Of a stretch of 64,000 bases of DNA, positions 28,704 to 38,266 are shown piece after piece. Origin of the DNA: Alphaproteobacteria bacterium (GTDB lineage: Bacteria; Pseudomonadota; Alphaproteobacteria; Rhodobacterales; Rhodobacteraceae); contig JAUIIJ010000016.1 of NCBI GenBank assembly GCA_030431825.1, positions 1 to 64,000 on the forward strand, written 5' to 3'. Below the pieces are notes generated by a model. That model saw nothing but the letters and a program-made list of their open reading frames with translations. It ran no database searches and had not been told where the DNA came from. The position numbers and the translations under genes were made by a program. Numbering within the stretch: the stretch's first letter is position 1; every line of letters starts with the position of its first letter.

Positions 28704-31004
28704 ATGGTGGAACGGACCGAAACTGAAAGTCGCAAATTGCTCGGCCGGCTGCGCAATGCGATGGCCAACAACGTGGCCGGCCAGGCACGGCTGGACAAGA
28801 TCACCCATCTGATTGCCGACAGCATGGGCACCGAGGTGTGCTCGGTCTACCTGTTCCGCGATGAAGAAACGCTGGAGCTTTGCGCGACCGAAGGTCTCGA
28901 GGCGGAAGCGGTCCACCAGACCCGGATGCGCCTGGGCGAGGGTCTGGTCGGTCGGGTGGCGCGCACCGGGGCCATCGTCAACACGCCGAACGCGCCGGCC
29001 GAAAAGGGGTTCCGCTATATGGCGGAAACCGGAGAGGAGCGGTATTCCTCGTTCCTTGGTGTCCCGATCCAGCGGCTGGGCGAAAAGCTGGGTGTGCTGG
29101 TCGTGCAATCCCGCGATGCGCGGGAATACACCGCCGACGAGGTCTACGGACTCGAAGTTGTCGCCATGGTGATTGCCGAGATGACCGAGCTGGGCGCCTT
29201 CGTCGGCGAGGGCGCGGCCCTGTCCGCACGACACCAGCAGCCGGTGCTGTTTCGCGGAACCACCGGTCAGGAAGGCGCGGCGGAGGGCCATGTGTGGCTG
29301 CACGAACCCCGCGTGGTGGTTGCAAATCCGATTGCCGATGATCCGCACCGCGAACTGGAACGCCTGCACGAGGCGATCGAACAGCTGCGCGTCGGTGTCG
29401 ATGAGATGCTCGAAATGTCCCGCACTGGCGACAGCGAACAGCTGCAAGTTCTGGAAACCTATCGCATGTTCGCCAATTCCAAGGGATGGATGCGGCGTAT
29501 GGAAGAGGACATCAGTCGCGGGCTCTCGGCCGAAGCGGCCGTCGAGAAAGAGCAATCGCAGGCGCGTGTGCGCATGTCGCAGGTGACGGATTCCTACCTG
29601 CGCGAACGGCTGAGCGATCTTGACGACCTGTCAAATCGCCTGCTGCGCATCCTGACGGGGCAGGGACGCGAGACCGGCGCGGAAATGCCGCCCGATCCGA
29701 TCCTGGTGGCGCGCAATGTCGGGCCGGCGGAACTGCTCGAATACGGACGCAGCCTGCGCGGCATCGTGCTCGAAGAGGGCGCCGTGGGCAGCCATGCGGC
29801 CATCGTCGCGCGGGCGCTCGCGATTCCCCTGCTGGTCCATGCCGGACGGATCACCACCGAGGCGCTGAACGGCGATCACATCATGGTGGACAGCGATCAG
29901 GGTGTTGCTCATCTGCGTCCGGACGACAATGTCGTTACCGCGTTTCGTGACAAGATCGCGATGCAGGCGGATGCCCAGGAACGTTATGCGTCGATCCGCA
30001 ACAAGCCCGCGACGACCGAGTGTGGCGAGACGATTGAAATGCTCATGAACGCGGGGCTGATGGCCGATCTGCCGTCGCTCGAAGGGTCCGGCGCCGAAGG
30101 GGTCGGGCTGTTCCGCACCGAACTGCAATTCCTGATCCGCAACCAGATGCCCAAGCGGACCGAGCTGGCCGAGCTGTATTCGCGGGTGTTGGATTCGGCA
30201 CATGGAAAACGGGTGGTGTTCCGGACACTGGACATCGGATCGGACAAGGTCCTTCCCTACATGAAGCCGAACGACGAACCGAATCCGGCCCTGGGCTGGC
30301 GTGCGATCCGCGTCGGGCTGGATAAGCCGGGCGTCATGCGCATGCAGTTGCAGGCGCTGATCCGGGGGGCCAATGGCCGTCCGCTGTCGATCATGTTCCC
30401 CTTCATCGCGCAGTTCGAGGAATACCGCGCCGCGCGGGCCGAGGTCGACAAGACCATCGCGCGGGAAGAGCGGCTGGGGCATGTGCTGCCCGAGACGCTC
30501 GAAGTGGGGGCGATGCTCGAAACCCCGTCGATGGTCTTTGCGCCCGAGACGTTTTTCGAAGAGGTCGAATTCCTCTCGATCGGAGGTAATGACCTCAAGC
30601 AGTTCTTCTTTGCCGCCGATCGCGAGAACGAGCGTGTGCGGCGCCGTTACGATACGCTGAACGTCAGCTTCCTGAGCCTGATCGAGCGGATCGTTGAACG
30701 CTGTGCCCGAACGGGCACCCGGCTGAGTTTCTGCGGCGAAGACGCGGGCCGGCCGATCGAGGCGCTATGCCTCGCCGCCATCGGCATCCGATCCCTCTCG
30801 ATGCGCCCGGCCTCCATCGGCCCCGTCAAGAGCCTCCTGCGCCGCTCCAACCTCGAAGAGGTGCGCGACGTCATCACCGTAGCGCGTGAAAACGGCGAGC
30901 AAAGTGTCCGTCCCGCGGTCATGGAACTCCTGAGGAATCGCGCTGCAGGCCGCCCCGCCGGCGACGCGCCCGGAACGACGTCGAATTCGCTGCCACAGGC
31001 CTGA
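28704..31004 (+). CDS. ptsP: PTS-Ntr enzyme I, phosphoenolpyruvate-protein phosphotransferase
   Basis: A 766-residue EI-Ntr. An N-terminal GAF domain (about residues 20-165) precedes the phosphotransferase part. The phospho-histidine site is GAVGSHAAIVARALAIPLLV, and the C-terminal barrel has EGVGLFRTELQFLIR, DIGSDKVLPYM and LSFCGEDAGRP. It moves phosphate from PEP to NPr and then to EIIA-Ntr, a regulatory chain tied to nitrogen, potassium and metabolic control. It lies downstream of lysC on the same strand, an arrangement common in alphaproteobacteria. Confidence 0.94.
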   Translation: MVERTETESRKLLGRLRNAMANNVAGQARLDKITHLIADSMGTEVCSVYLFRDEETLELCATEGLEAEAVHQTRMRLGEGLVGRVARTGAIVNTPNAPAEKGFRYMAETGEERYSSFLGVPIQRLGEKLGVLVVQSRDAREYTADEVYGLEVVAMVIAEMTELGAFVGEGAALSARHQQPVLFRGTTGQEGAAEGHVWLHEPRVVVANPIADDPHRELERLHEAIEQLRVGVDEMLEMSRTGDSEQLQVLETYRMFANSKGWMRRMEEDISRGLSAEAAVEKEQSQARVRMSQVTDSYLRERLSDLDDLSNRLLRILTGQGRETGAEMPPDPILVARNVGPAELLEYGRSLRGIVLEEGAVGSHAAIVARALAIPLLVHAGRITTEALNGDHIMVDSDQGVAHLRPDDNVVTAFRDKIAMQADAQERYASIRNKPATTECGETIEMLMNAGLMADLPSLEGSGAEGVGLFRTELQFLIRNQMPKRTELAELYSRVLDSAHGKRVVFRTLDIGSDKVLPYMKPNDEPNPALGWRAIRVGLDKPGVMRMQLQALIRGANGRPLSIMFPFIAQFEEYRAARAEVDKTIAREERLGHVLPETLEVGAMLETPSMVFAPETFFEEVEFLSIGGNDLKQFFFAADRENERVRRRYDTLNVSFLSLIERIVERCARTGTRLSFCGEDAGRPIEALCLAAIGIRSLSMRPASIGPVKSLLRRSNLEEVRDVITVARENGEQSVRPAVMELLRNRAAGRPAGDAPGTTSNSLPQA

Positions 31005-31189
31005 TTTTCCAAAGGGCTGACAGGCGAATTCCAACCCGTCCCGTTTCGGACAGTGGCCCGGTTTTACATGACCTGCCGAACTGGTGCGTGCGCATTCCGG
31101 GCTCTGCGGACAGAGTACGCGCGAGATGCCGAGCGTCTGATCTGACATCTCAGGTGTCGGTTTGTTCGTCGACGGTTTTGGCCGCGGGG

Positions 31190-31304
31190 CATCGCGGGTC
31201 TTGCGCATCGACGGGCCATCGAGAGGCAGTCTGTGCGCGTTGTGGATCAGCCGATCCAGGATGGCGTCGGCGAACGTCGCAGCGCACGACCCGGTCGGAC
31301 GCAT
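31190..31304 (-). pseudogene. IS21-type IstB remnant (C-terminal fragment)
   Basis: About 38 residues match the end of an IstB helper: TFADAILDRLIHNAHRLPLD, then GPSMRK. Upstream sequence no longer reads as IstB in any frame. It belongs to a different IS21 subgroup from the intact copy at 16-18 kb. Confidence 0.55.
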
Positions 31305-31904
31305 GGATCGCCGCGCGTGACACGATACGCGGAGAGGCGAGGTCCGGCATCCTCATCGGCTATCGAAACGAAGCCGAACTGCAAGACGTTCTATGCGCGG
31401 AAGAGTCCGACGACAACAAGAATGGCAACACATCCTGATCGCGACTGACGGCGTAACGACTTCTGAACGCGGAGACAGACCGTGGGCGGCCATGATTGGC
31501 CGACTCTGGCCTCATGACCATGCCTGCCGCGATCCGGCACGAAGATATGCAAGCGTGCGGAAACCGAGCGCCGCCTCCCGCGCTGGCAGGCAAAAGTGTT
31601 CAACGCCAAAAGGTATCTGAAGCATTTCACGATTAACTTGAAACATCTTGTATCATCCAACGCGTTGAAATCTTTGATTTCAGGCAGCGTTAGGTGATTC
31701 AGGTTTATCGCGAAACGCTATAGTTGAGACGCGAACGCTCGTCGCTGGATTGATACTCGGGTGATCCTAGCTGTTCAGTCCCGTAGCACGTTGGGAACAG
31801 GCGCTGTTGATAGGTTATGGCCACGCGCGCAGCCTCCAAATTGCGCAGCGGGTGGCCATAACCGGTTCTCAGCATCGAAGAGGAAGCGCTTCTTCCCGAA
31901 GTGC

Positions 31905-32275
31905 TACAGCATCCAGTTCGCCGAACAGCCGCGCAATCGGAACACCGCCTGTTCCCGGCAGATGCGCTTCGACATGATCCGCGAAGCCAATGGGATCGAA
32001 CACCGGCTGACAAAACCCAACCATCCATGGGCCAATGGCCAAGTCGAACGGATGAATCGGACGATCAAGGACGCCACCGTCAAACGCTTCCACTACGACA
32101 GCCATGACCAGATCCGGACGCATCTCGCCGACTTCATGGTGGCCTACAATTACGCACGCCGCATCAAGACCCTCAGCGGCCTCACACCCTACGAATACAT
32201 CCGCAAGATATGGACTTCAGAGCCAGACAGATCATCGTCGATCCAACCCACCAGATGCCGGGAGTGAAAATCTAA
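31905..32275 (+). pseudogene. IS481-family transposase, C-terminal remnant
   Basis: About 120 residues of the DDE core end survive: IQFAEQPRNRNTA, then EHRLTKPNHPWANGQVERMN with the catalytic Glu, and TLSGLTPYEYIRKIWTSEP. The N-terminal half is missing. A frameshift after WTSEP moves the last residues (DPTHQMPGVKI-stop) into another frame, so it cannot encode a functional transposase. Confidence 0.8.
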
Positions 32276-32312
32276 GGATTTTTATCACGAATCCAAACAA
32301 TTAGGCGCGCAA

Positions 32313-33130
32313 ATGAGCAAGCCCGCACCTGCCCGCTACCGTACGACGAATTGGTCCAGCTACAACGATGCGCTCAGGAAGCGCGGTTCGCTTTTTGATC
32401 TGGCTGGATAAAGAGATGACCTGGCCCGCGCCGCATGAAGGACGGCCAGGGCGTCCACCGGTCTTTTCGACCCTGGCGATCCAGTTCTGCCTGTTGGTCA
32501 AGGTTCCGTTCAAGCTGCCCCTCCGGCAGACCGCCGCAATGGTTGCCAGCCTTTTGCTCCCGGCGGGGCTGGACTGGCCTTTACTGATTTCTCTACGCTG
32601 TGCCGTCGACAGAAAACGCTGGCCGCCCAGATCCCGTAGCGCCGCGCCGATGGGCCGTTGAACCGGCTGGTGGACCGCACCGGGATCAGGTCCCTTGGCG
32701 GCGTCGAGTGGCAGGACCGCAAGCACGGCGTTCAGGGACGGCCCCAATTGCGCAAGGTGCATCTTGCGATGGCTTTTGCCACATCCGACATCCTTGCTGT
32801 CGAATTCACAGCGAACCGTAGTTCACCCCCAGCCTTGGCGGCGATAGCCCGGTGGTGCCGGAACTGCTCGATCAGATCCCGACAGACGGAGAGATCAGCA
32901 GTGTGACCGCAGACGGAACCCATGACACGCGCCGCTGCCATTCCGCCGTCATCGAGCATGGCGCCGCCCCAATTATCTCTATCCGCAAGAATGGCCGACC
33001 GTGGAAAGAAAACGGCCCGGCGGTACGCGTCAAAGCCGAACGGTTCGACATGATCGGCGGGTTCAGGACCCCGCAACAGCACGGGCCATCCAGTGCGAGC
33101 GCATCTTTGGCGAGTGATGCCATCGTCTGC
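32313..33130 (+). pseudogene. IS5-family transposase, multiply frameshifted
   Basis: Starting at ATG 32313 (MSKPAPARYRTTNWSSYNDA) the IS5-type transposase is recognisable across three frames: IWLDKEMTWPAPHEGRPGRP, HGVQGRPQLRKVHLAMAFAT, and VTADGTHDTRRCHSAVI. At least two or three indels and an in-frame stop break it, and the C-terminal DDE part is not recognisable. Its right limit is approximate. Confidence 0.75.
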
Positions 33131-33250
33131 CGGAGTATCGTGAAAAAGCCATCGCAAACGCAGAGGCATCGGGCCATCGCATGCGACGTGCACCCCACTC
33201 GCGCGCAAGGGGATCAAAACGCCCGAGGGATCGGTCGGTTTCCGGGCGCG

Positions 33251-33877
33251 TCAGTCCTTGAAATTGCGGCTGACCTTGATCTGGTCCCAGGCCCAGACAA
33301 CAAGTTGCAGTTGCTCTTCCTGTGACCGGTCGCCGCCGTTCATGTCCGGGTGCAGCACCTTGATGAGCTTTTTGTAGGCCTTGCGTACTTCCGGCTTGGT
33401 CCATGTATCCTTGGCTTCCAGAATCTCGATGGCGCGGCGTTCGGTCGGGGGCAGGCGCCGCCCGGCGCCGGCGTTGCGGCCGGGGTTCTGGGTGGCGTTC
33501 GCGCCCAGCACCTGATGCGGGTCCTCGATGCCAAGCCGCGCCCAGGCGCGCGCCTCGGGATCGCTGATCGGCTTGGTCGCGCGCTCCCAGACCTTGTCCT
33601 TGGTCTGTTGCGCGTTGATCTCGGCCTCGGTCGTGCCGTCAAAGAAATTCCATTTCAGATTGTATTCGCGCACGTGCTGCTGGCAGAACCAGTAATAGTC
33701 GTCCAGCACGTCCGGCGCCTTGGGCGCGCGGAATTTTCCGGCCTCGGTGCAGCCGGGATGCTCGCACTGGCGGACCGAGGTTTCGGATGCGCCGGACATG
33801 CCGCGCCGCCCGCGGGGGTTCTTTTTCTTGGCGGACTTGACTGACATGTCAAAGCCAAACGGGTCTGATTTTGTCAT
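33251..33877 (-). CDS. J-domain (DnaJ-like) protein
   Basis: A 208-residue protein with a C-terminal J domain. KAYKKLIKVLHPDMNGGD carries the HPD signature that stimulates DnaK-type ATPases. The N-terminal part has paired cysteines (CEHPGCTEAG and a later WFCQQHV) that may bind zinc. It lacks the Gly/Phe and substrate-binding domains of DnaJ, so it is a specialised co-chaperone. ATG 33877 is selected over the extended start at 33961 because the added residues look non-coding. It is divergent from bolA, a common alphaproteobacterial pairing. Confidence 0.88.
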   Translation of the reverse strand: MTKSDPFGFDMSVKSAKKKNPRGRRGMSGASETSVRQCEHPGCTEAGKFRAPKAPDVLDDYYWFCQQHVREYNLKWNFFDGTTEAEINAQQTKDKVWERATKPISDPEARAWARLGIEDPHQVLGANATQNPGRNAGAGRRLPPTERRAIEILEAKDTWTKPEVRKAYKKLIKVLHPDMNGGDRSQEEQLQLVVWAWDQIKVSRNFKD

Positions 33878-33984
33878 CACGGGAACCTTTGCACGGGCGT
33901 CTTTTAGACTCGGAGACCAGAGTTTAAAGTATGTCGCGTGAGATAGAAGAGGGTGCGGCAAAAAAAATGCCGCAAAGTCAGAAT

Positions 33985-34242
33985 ATGAGCGTCACCAACG
34001 AGATTCGCGAGCGGTTGCAGGCCGCCTTTTCCCCCACCGCGCTGGACATCGTCGATGACAGCGAGCGGCATCGGGGCCATGCCGGCTACCAGGAGGGGGG
34101 CGAAAGCCACTTCAACGTGCGGATCCGCTCTGAGGCTTTTCGCGATCAATCCCGGATCGCGCAACACCGTGCGGTCCACGCGGCACTCGGGGCGGATCTT
34201 GTCGGCCGTATCCATGCGCTGTCGCTGGATATCGGGGTCTGA
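33985..34242 (+). CDS. bolA: BolA family protein
   Basis: An 85-residue BolA-like protein: SVTNEIRERLQAAFSPTALD at the N-terminus, then HRGHAGYQEGGESHFNVRI and RIAQHRAVHAAL. BolA proteins work with monothiol glutaredoxins in Fe-S cluster handling and can affect transcription and envelope shape. ATG 33985 matches the family start. In-frame ATGs at 33967 and 33931 are possible, and ribosome sites do not decide between them. Confidence 0.9.
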   Translation: MSVTNEIRERLQAAFSPTALDIVDDSERHRGHAGYQEGGESHFNVRIRSEAFRDQSRIAQHRAVHAALGADLVGRIHALSLDIGV

Positions 34243-34432
34243 TGCGATCCGTTCAAGAGACGCATTGAAACAACCCGCCCGGCCGGAGCCGCGATGGCAA
34301 GTTTGGGACGCTGTCGCGTCTGTGGACCGGGGGCACCTGTTCGCCTGCATCTTGAAACGAGCGCAATGAACCGTATCGCCGTGCAGCACCCGAATGGCGC
34401 AGACACGACATATCCGGGGGCCGACCTCGGTT

Positions 34433-34834
34433 TCAGGCCGGGTCGCGATCCTTGTCCGGCGACTCTGTCGCGGCGTCGACGGGTGACACCAGCGGCGGCG
34501 TGCGCGCGGGTTCCTGCGAACTCACGGGCGGCGCGGGCACGACAACAGGGGCCGCGGTCGCCGGGGTGTCCATCACCGGGGCGACGATGGCGGCATCCTC
34601 TTCGAGACCACGCCGAAAGATCAGAAGATTGCGCCAGTTGGTCGCCGACCCTGTCAGCCCCGAGCGTTCCTCGCTCGGCAACAGTTCAGCCCGCAGATAC
34701 TCCCATCCCGAGGCCGCCATCTCGTTCAGGACCGCCTCGATGGACAAGGCGAACCGTCCTTCCGGTGTCTTGACGCCCTTGGATTTCTGCCCTTTCTGCG
34801 GGGCAGGGACGACCTTGTATTCATAGCGTGGCAT
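34433..34834 (-). CDS. DUF4177 domain protein
   Basis: A 133-residue protein. Residues 1-75 (MPRYEYKVVPAPQKGQKSKG, ALNEMAASGWEYLRAE-type stretch) match DUF4177, a small fold of unknown role. The last 50 residues are a Pro/Ala/Val-rich, probably disordered tail. ATG 34834 gives the usual DUF4177 start; the longer frame to 34990 adds low-complexity residues. Confidence 0.75.
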   Translation of the reverse strand: MPRYEYKVVPAPQKGQKSKGVKTPEGRFALSIEAVLNEMAASGWEYLRAELLPSEERSGLTGSATNWRNLLIFRRGLEEDAAIVAPVMDTPATAAPVVVPAPPVSSQEPARTPPLVSPVDAATESPDKDRDPA

Positions 34835-34901
34835 GTCAGTCAGGGATCCCCGGGTTCGTTCTTGGCTTCCTATAACAGCGCGGTTGCGGCCAATACCAGC
34901 C

Positions 34902-35378
34902 CTATCGCCGGATGCCGATGCTGCGCCCTGTCCGCTCGGGGCGGGGCAGGTCCGCTTGTGCTGCTGCCATCGCGGCAAATTTTTCGGCAACGTCCGGCGG
35001 AAACGGCGCGACCTTTGGCCCGCTCATGTCGATATGCAGCCCCAATGCCTCGCCCGTTGCGGCGAGCCAGCCGTCTTCGTGGTAAAGTTCCTGGTAAGTG
35101 TGAAAGCTCTTGTCGCCATGATCGACCAGTTGCAGGCTCGCCCGGACCCGGTCACCCTCGTGCAATTCGCGCACATAGCAGATGTGAAACTCGGCCGTAT
35201 AGGTGGTAAAGCCGCGCGATTTCGCATAGTCCGGGCCGAGCCCCAGCATCGCATAGGCCTCGTCCGCGCAGATGTCGAACAGCACGTTGTAATAGGCCAT
35301 GTTCATGTGACCGTTGTAATCGATCCACTCCGGTTTCACGGTCATGACCTTTGACATGAACGGCGCGGTCTGGCTCAT
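34902..35378 (-). CDS. Acyl-CoA thioesterase, 4HBT hotdog family
   Basis: A 158-residue hotdog-fold thioesterase. EWIDYNGHMNMAYY contains the conserved Asp and the YNGHMN pattern of 4-hydroxybenzoyl-CoA thioesterase relatives. FHICYVRELHEGD and HTYQELYHEDG follow. It hydrolyses an acyl-CoA, but the chain is not evident. It sits between the DUF4177 gene and gatB without obvious operon partners. Confidence 0.85.
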   Translation of the reverse strand: MSQTAPFMSKVMTVKPEWIDYNGHMNMAYYNVLFDICADEAYAMLGLGPDYAKSRGFTTYTAEFHICYVRELHEGDRVRASLQLVDHGDKSFHTYQELYHEDGWLAATGEALGLHIDMSGPKVAPFPPDVAEKFAAMAAAQADLPRPERTGRSIGIRR

Positions 35379-35506
35379 CTGCTCTCTCCTACTGATCCTG
35401 CTCGCGCGATCCTAACCCGTGTGCCCTGGCAACGGAACCTGCCCGCCGCCGGCCCTGAAACGCTGATACACGCCGGCCGGCGAACGGACCGGCGCGAACC
35501 GCCGTG

Positions 35507-37018
35507 TCAGAGACCCAGCTTGGACGCGACGATTTCGTTGACGGCCTTGGGGTTGGCCTTGCCGCCGGTCGCCTTCATCACCTGACCGACGAACCAGCCG
35601 GCCAGTTTCGGATTGACCTTGGCCTTTTCCACCTGCGCGGGGTTGGCGGCGATGATTTCATCCACGGCGGTTTCGATGGCACCGGTATCGGTGACCTGCT
35701 TCATGCCGCGCGCTTCGACGATCTCGGCGGGGTCGCCACCTTCGGTATAGACGATCTCGAAGAGATCCTTGGCGATCTTGCCGGAGATGTCGCCCTTGGT
35801 GATCAACGCGATGATGCCGCCAAGCTGCTCGGGCGAAACCGGGCTGTCGGTGATCGCGTGATCCTCTTTCTTGAGCCGTCCGAACAACTCGTTGATGACC
35901 CAGTTCGCCGCCAGCTTGCCGTCACGCCCCTGTGCGACAGCCTCGAAATATGAGGCCGATTCCAGATCGGCGGTCAGCACCGAGGCATCGTAGTCGGACA
36001 GGCCGAACTCCTTGATGAACCGCGCCTTTTTCTCGTCGGGCAACTCGGGCAGATTGGCCGCGATGTCATCGACCCAGGCCTGTTCGATTTCCAGGGGCAA
36101 CAGGTCGGGGTCGGGGAAATAGCGATAATCATGCGCCTCTTCCTTGGACCGCTGGCTGCGCGTCTCGCCCTTTTCGGGATCGAACCCGCGGGTTTCCTGC
36201 TCGACCACTCCACCACTTTCCAGAATGGCGATCTGGCGGCGCGCCTCGACCTCGATGGCCTGCTGGATAAAGCGCATGGAATTCATGTTCTTGATCTCGC
36301 AGCGGGTGCCCAGATGCGAGAAATCCTGGGTTTCCTGGTATTTTTCATAGTCTCCGGGGCGGCAGACCGACACGTTCACATCGGCGCGCAGGTTGCCGTT
36401 CTGCATGTTGCCGTCGGACGTACCCAGATAGCGCAGGATCTGGCGCAGCTTGGTGACATAGGCGGCCGCCTCTTCGGGGCCGCGAATATCCGGGCGGCTG
36501 ACGATTTCCATGAGTGGTACGCCAGTCCGGTTGAAGTCGATGAAAGACATGTTCGGGTCCATGTCGTGGATCGACTTGCCCGCGTCCTGCTCGATATGGA
36601 TGCGCTCGATGCGCACCAGCCGCGCGACCCCGTCACCCATCTCGACCAGCACTTCGCCTTCACCGACGATCGGGTGGTAAAGCTGGGAAATCTGATAGCC
36701 CTGCGGCGAGTCGGGATAGAAATAGTTCTTGCGGTCAAAGGCGCTGGTCAGGTTGATTTCGGCCTTCAGGCCCAGCCCGGTGCGCACCGCCTGCTCGACA
36801 CAGAATTCGTTGATGACAGGCAACATGCCGGGCATTGCGGCATCCACGAAAGCGACGTTCGAGTTGGGCTCGGCCCCGAAGGTGGTCGACGCGCCCGAGA
36901 ACAGTTTGGCATTCGAACTGATCTGTGCATGCACCTCCATGCCGATGACCAGTTCCCAGTCGTGCTTGGCCCCGGCAATGGTTTTGGGCTTGGGGGTGGT
37001 ATAGCTCAGATCCAGCAT
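35507..37018 (-). CDS. gatB: Aspartyl/glutamyl-tRNA(Asn/Gln) amidotransferase subunit B
   Basis: A 503-residue GatB, the kinase/tRNA-binding subunit that helps convert Glu-tRNA(Gln) to Gln-tRNA(Gln). Landmarks are [29 protein letters not shown] and [17 protein letters not shown]. The YqeY-like C-terminal tail ends [17 protein letters not shown] 37018 ([13 protein letters not shown]) is preferred over the 18-bp longer start. gatA and gatC are not in the window. Confidence 0.95.
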   Translation of the reverse strand: MLDLSYTTPKPKTIAGAKHDWELVIGMEVHAQISSNAKLFSGASTTFGAEPNSNVAFVDAAMPGMLPVINEFCVEQAVRTGLGLKAEINLTSAFDRKNYFYPDSPQGYQISQLYHPIVGEGEVLVEMGDGVARLVRIERIHIEQDAGKSIHDMDPNMSFIDFNRTGVPLMEIVSRPDIRGPEEAAAYVTKLRQILRYLGTSDGNMQNGNLRADVNVSVCRPGDYEKYQETQDFSHLGTRCEIKNMNSMRFIQQAIEVEARRQIAILESGGVVEQETRGFDPEKGETRSQRSKEEAHDYRYFPDPDLLPLEIEQAWVDDIAANLPELPDEKKARFIKEFGLSDYDASVLTADLESASYFEAVAQGRDGKLAANWVINELFGRLKKEDHAITDSPVSPEQLGGIIALITKGDISGKIAKDLFEIVYTEGGDPAEIVEARGMKQVTDTGAIETAVDEIIAANPAQVEKAKVNPKLAGWFVGQVMKATGGKANPKAVNEIVASKLGL

Positions 37019-37094
37019 GGCGTGCCTCTTGTCCAACGTCGCTGCCTTCTAGGACACGGATCAGATCGGGGCAAGAGGGCCGCGCGCCACCGGC

Positions 37095-37529
37095 TCAGAA
37101 CACCGCGAAATGCCGGCGTCGCACCGGGATACCGCGCGCTTGCAGCGCAGCCTCGAACGCGCGGTGCGGCGGTATGGCCTCGTAAGGCAGCCGAACCTCC
37201 TTGTTGTCGCGCAGACACGCGGTGGCGCGCACCGAGAAATCCCATCGCGTGTCAAGACGCATGTGCTCGATCTCGTCCAGCGTCAGCGCGCCGTGGCGTT
37301 TGCCGGTATGCCAGTCCAGCCGGTCCCGCGACAGCCGCAGCCCCGCGTGCGTGTTGCGCATCACATCGACCAGCGCCGGCAGGGTCGGCATCGCAAGCAA
37401 CATGACAAGCCACCACGCGGCATCGACGATCACGCAAAGCCCGATCAGCACGGCATAGATCAGGACAAGGGCGATCAGCATGCCCGGTGATCGCCCGCGC
37501 CGTTCAAAGACCAGGTCCCCGCTACTCAC
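37095..37529 (-). CDS. Small membrane protein with soluble C-terminal domain, hypothetical
   Basis: A 144-residue protein with two adjacent hydrophobic helices (about residues 17-36 and 37-55) and a soluble C-terminal half. That half (LRLSRDRLDWHTGKRHGALT, EIEHMRLDTRWD) looks like a PH-type domain with alternating strands. I cannot name the family. Its ATG overlaps the SDR stop by four bases, so it is co-translated with that gene. Confidence 0.65.
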   Translation of the reverse strand: MSSGDLVFERRGRSPGMLIALVLIYAVLIGLCVIVDAAWWLVMLLAMPTLPALVDVMRNTHAGLRLSRDRLDWHTGKRHGALTLDEIEHMRLDTRWDFSVRATACLRDNKEVRLPYEAIPPHRAFEAALQARGIPVRRRHFAVF

Positions 37530-38266
37530 CGTCCGCCGGTGACTTCGAGAATGCTGCCGGTGACATAGCTGGCCGCGTCGGACAGCAGGTACAGGATCGC
37601 ATCGGCCACCTCGTCAGCCGAACCGGTGCGCTGCATCGGTACCGTTGCCGCGAGGCGCTTGGCGCGACCCGGTTCGCCACCCTTGGCGTGGATATCGGTT
37701 TCGATCAGGCCGGGGCGCACCGAATTGACGCGGATATTCTCGCGCGCGAGCTCGTCTGAGAGCCCCTTGGTAAAGGTATCGATGGCGGCCTTGGAGGCGG
37801 CATAATCCACGTATTGCCCGGCCGACCCCAACCGCGCCGCCGCCGAGGAAATATTGACGATTGCACCGCCTTTGCCCCCGGCCTGCATGCGCAGAACGGC
37901 CTCTTTGGCAACAAGCATCGCACCGATCACGTTGATGTCGAACATGCGGCGCAGACGGTCATGGGAAAACTCCGTCACCCGTGCCGACCGGTCGACCACG
38001 CCGGCATTGTTCACCAGCGCGTCGAGCCTGCCGAATTCGGCGTCGATCTGGTGGTACATCCGCGTGATCTGATCCGGATCGCCGACATCGGCCTGGCAGA
38101 TCAGCGTGCGCGCCCCGGCATTGCGTGCCGCCTCGGCCACGGTTTCGGCACCTGCATGATCACTGTTGTAGTTGAGCACCAGATCATAGTCGCGCGTCGC
38201 GGCCAGCCGCGCCGTGGCGGCTCCGATACCGGCGCTCGCGCCGGTGACGAGCAGAACCCTGCGCAT
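37526..38266 (-). CDS. Short-chain dehydrogenase/reductase (FabG-like)
   Basis: A 246-residue classical SDR with the NAD(P) site VTGASAGIGAATARL, NNAGVV, the catalytic Ser in NISSAAARLG, and YxxxK as YVDYAASKAA. The C-terminus VTGSILEVTGGR is FabG-like. Its substrate is unknown. The gene starts directly at the pepN stop and overlaps the next membrane protein, so pepN, the SDR and the membrane protein probably form one transcript. Confidence 0.88.
   Translation of the reverse strand: MRRVLLVTGASAGIGAATARLAATRDYDLVLNYNSDHAGAETVAEAARNAGARTLICQADVGDPDQITRMYHQIDAEFGRLDALVNNAGVVDRSARVTEFSHDRLRRMFDINVIGAMLVAKEAVLRMQAGGKGGAIVNISSAAARLGSAGQYVDYAASKAAIDTFTKGLSDELARENIRVNSVRPGLIETDIHAKGGEPGRAKRLAATVPMQRTGSADEVADAILYLLSDAASYVTGSILEVTGGR

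Larger units (their letters stand above)
31005..33250. other. Gene-free stretch filled with IS debris
   Basis: Between ptsP and the J-domain gene no intact gene is visible. It holds an IstB fragment, an IS481-like transposase end and a broken IS5-like transposase. The parts between (31005-31190, 31305-31900 and 33130-33250) show nothing I can assign. Confidence 0.7.

Noticed and set aside
27427..28788. 453-codon minus-strand frame opposite lysC
   Set aside because: Aspartate kinase on the + strand explains the conservation, and the antisense product resembles nothing.
31360..31700. Several short open frames between the IstB and IS481 remnants
   Set aside because: None has a ribosome site, a recognisable domain or plausible composition.
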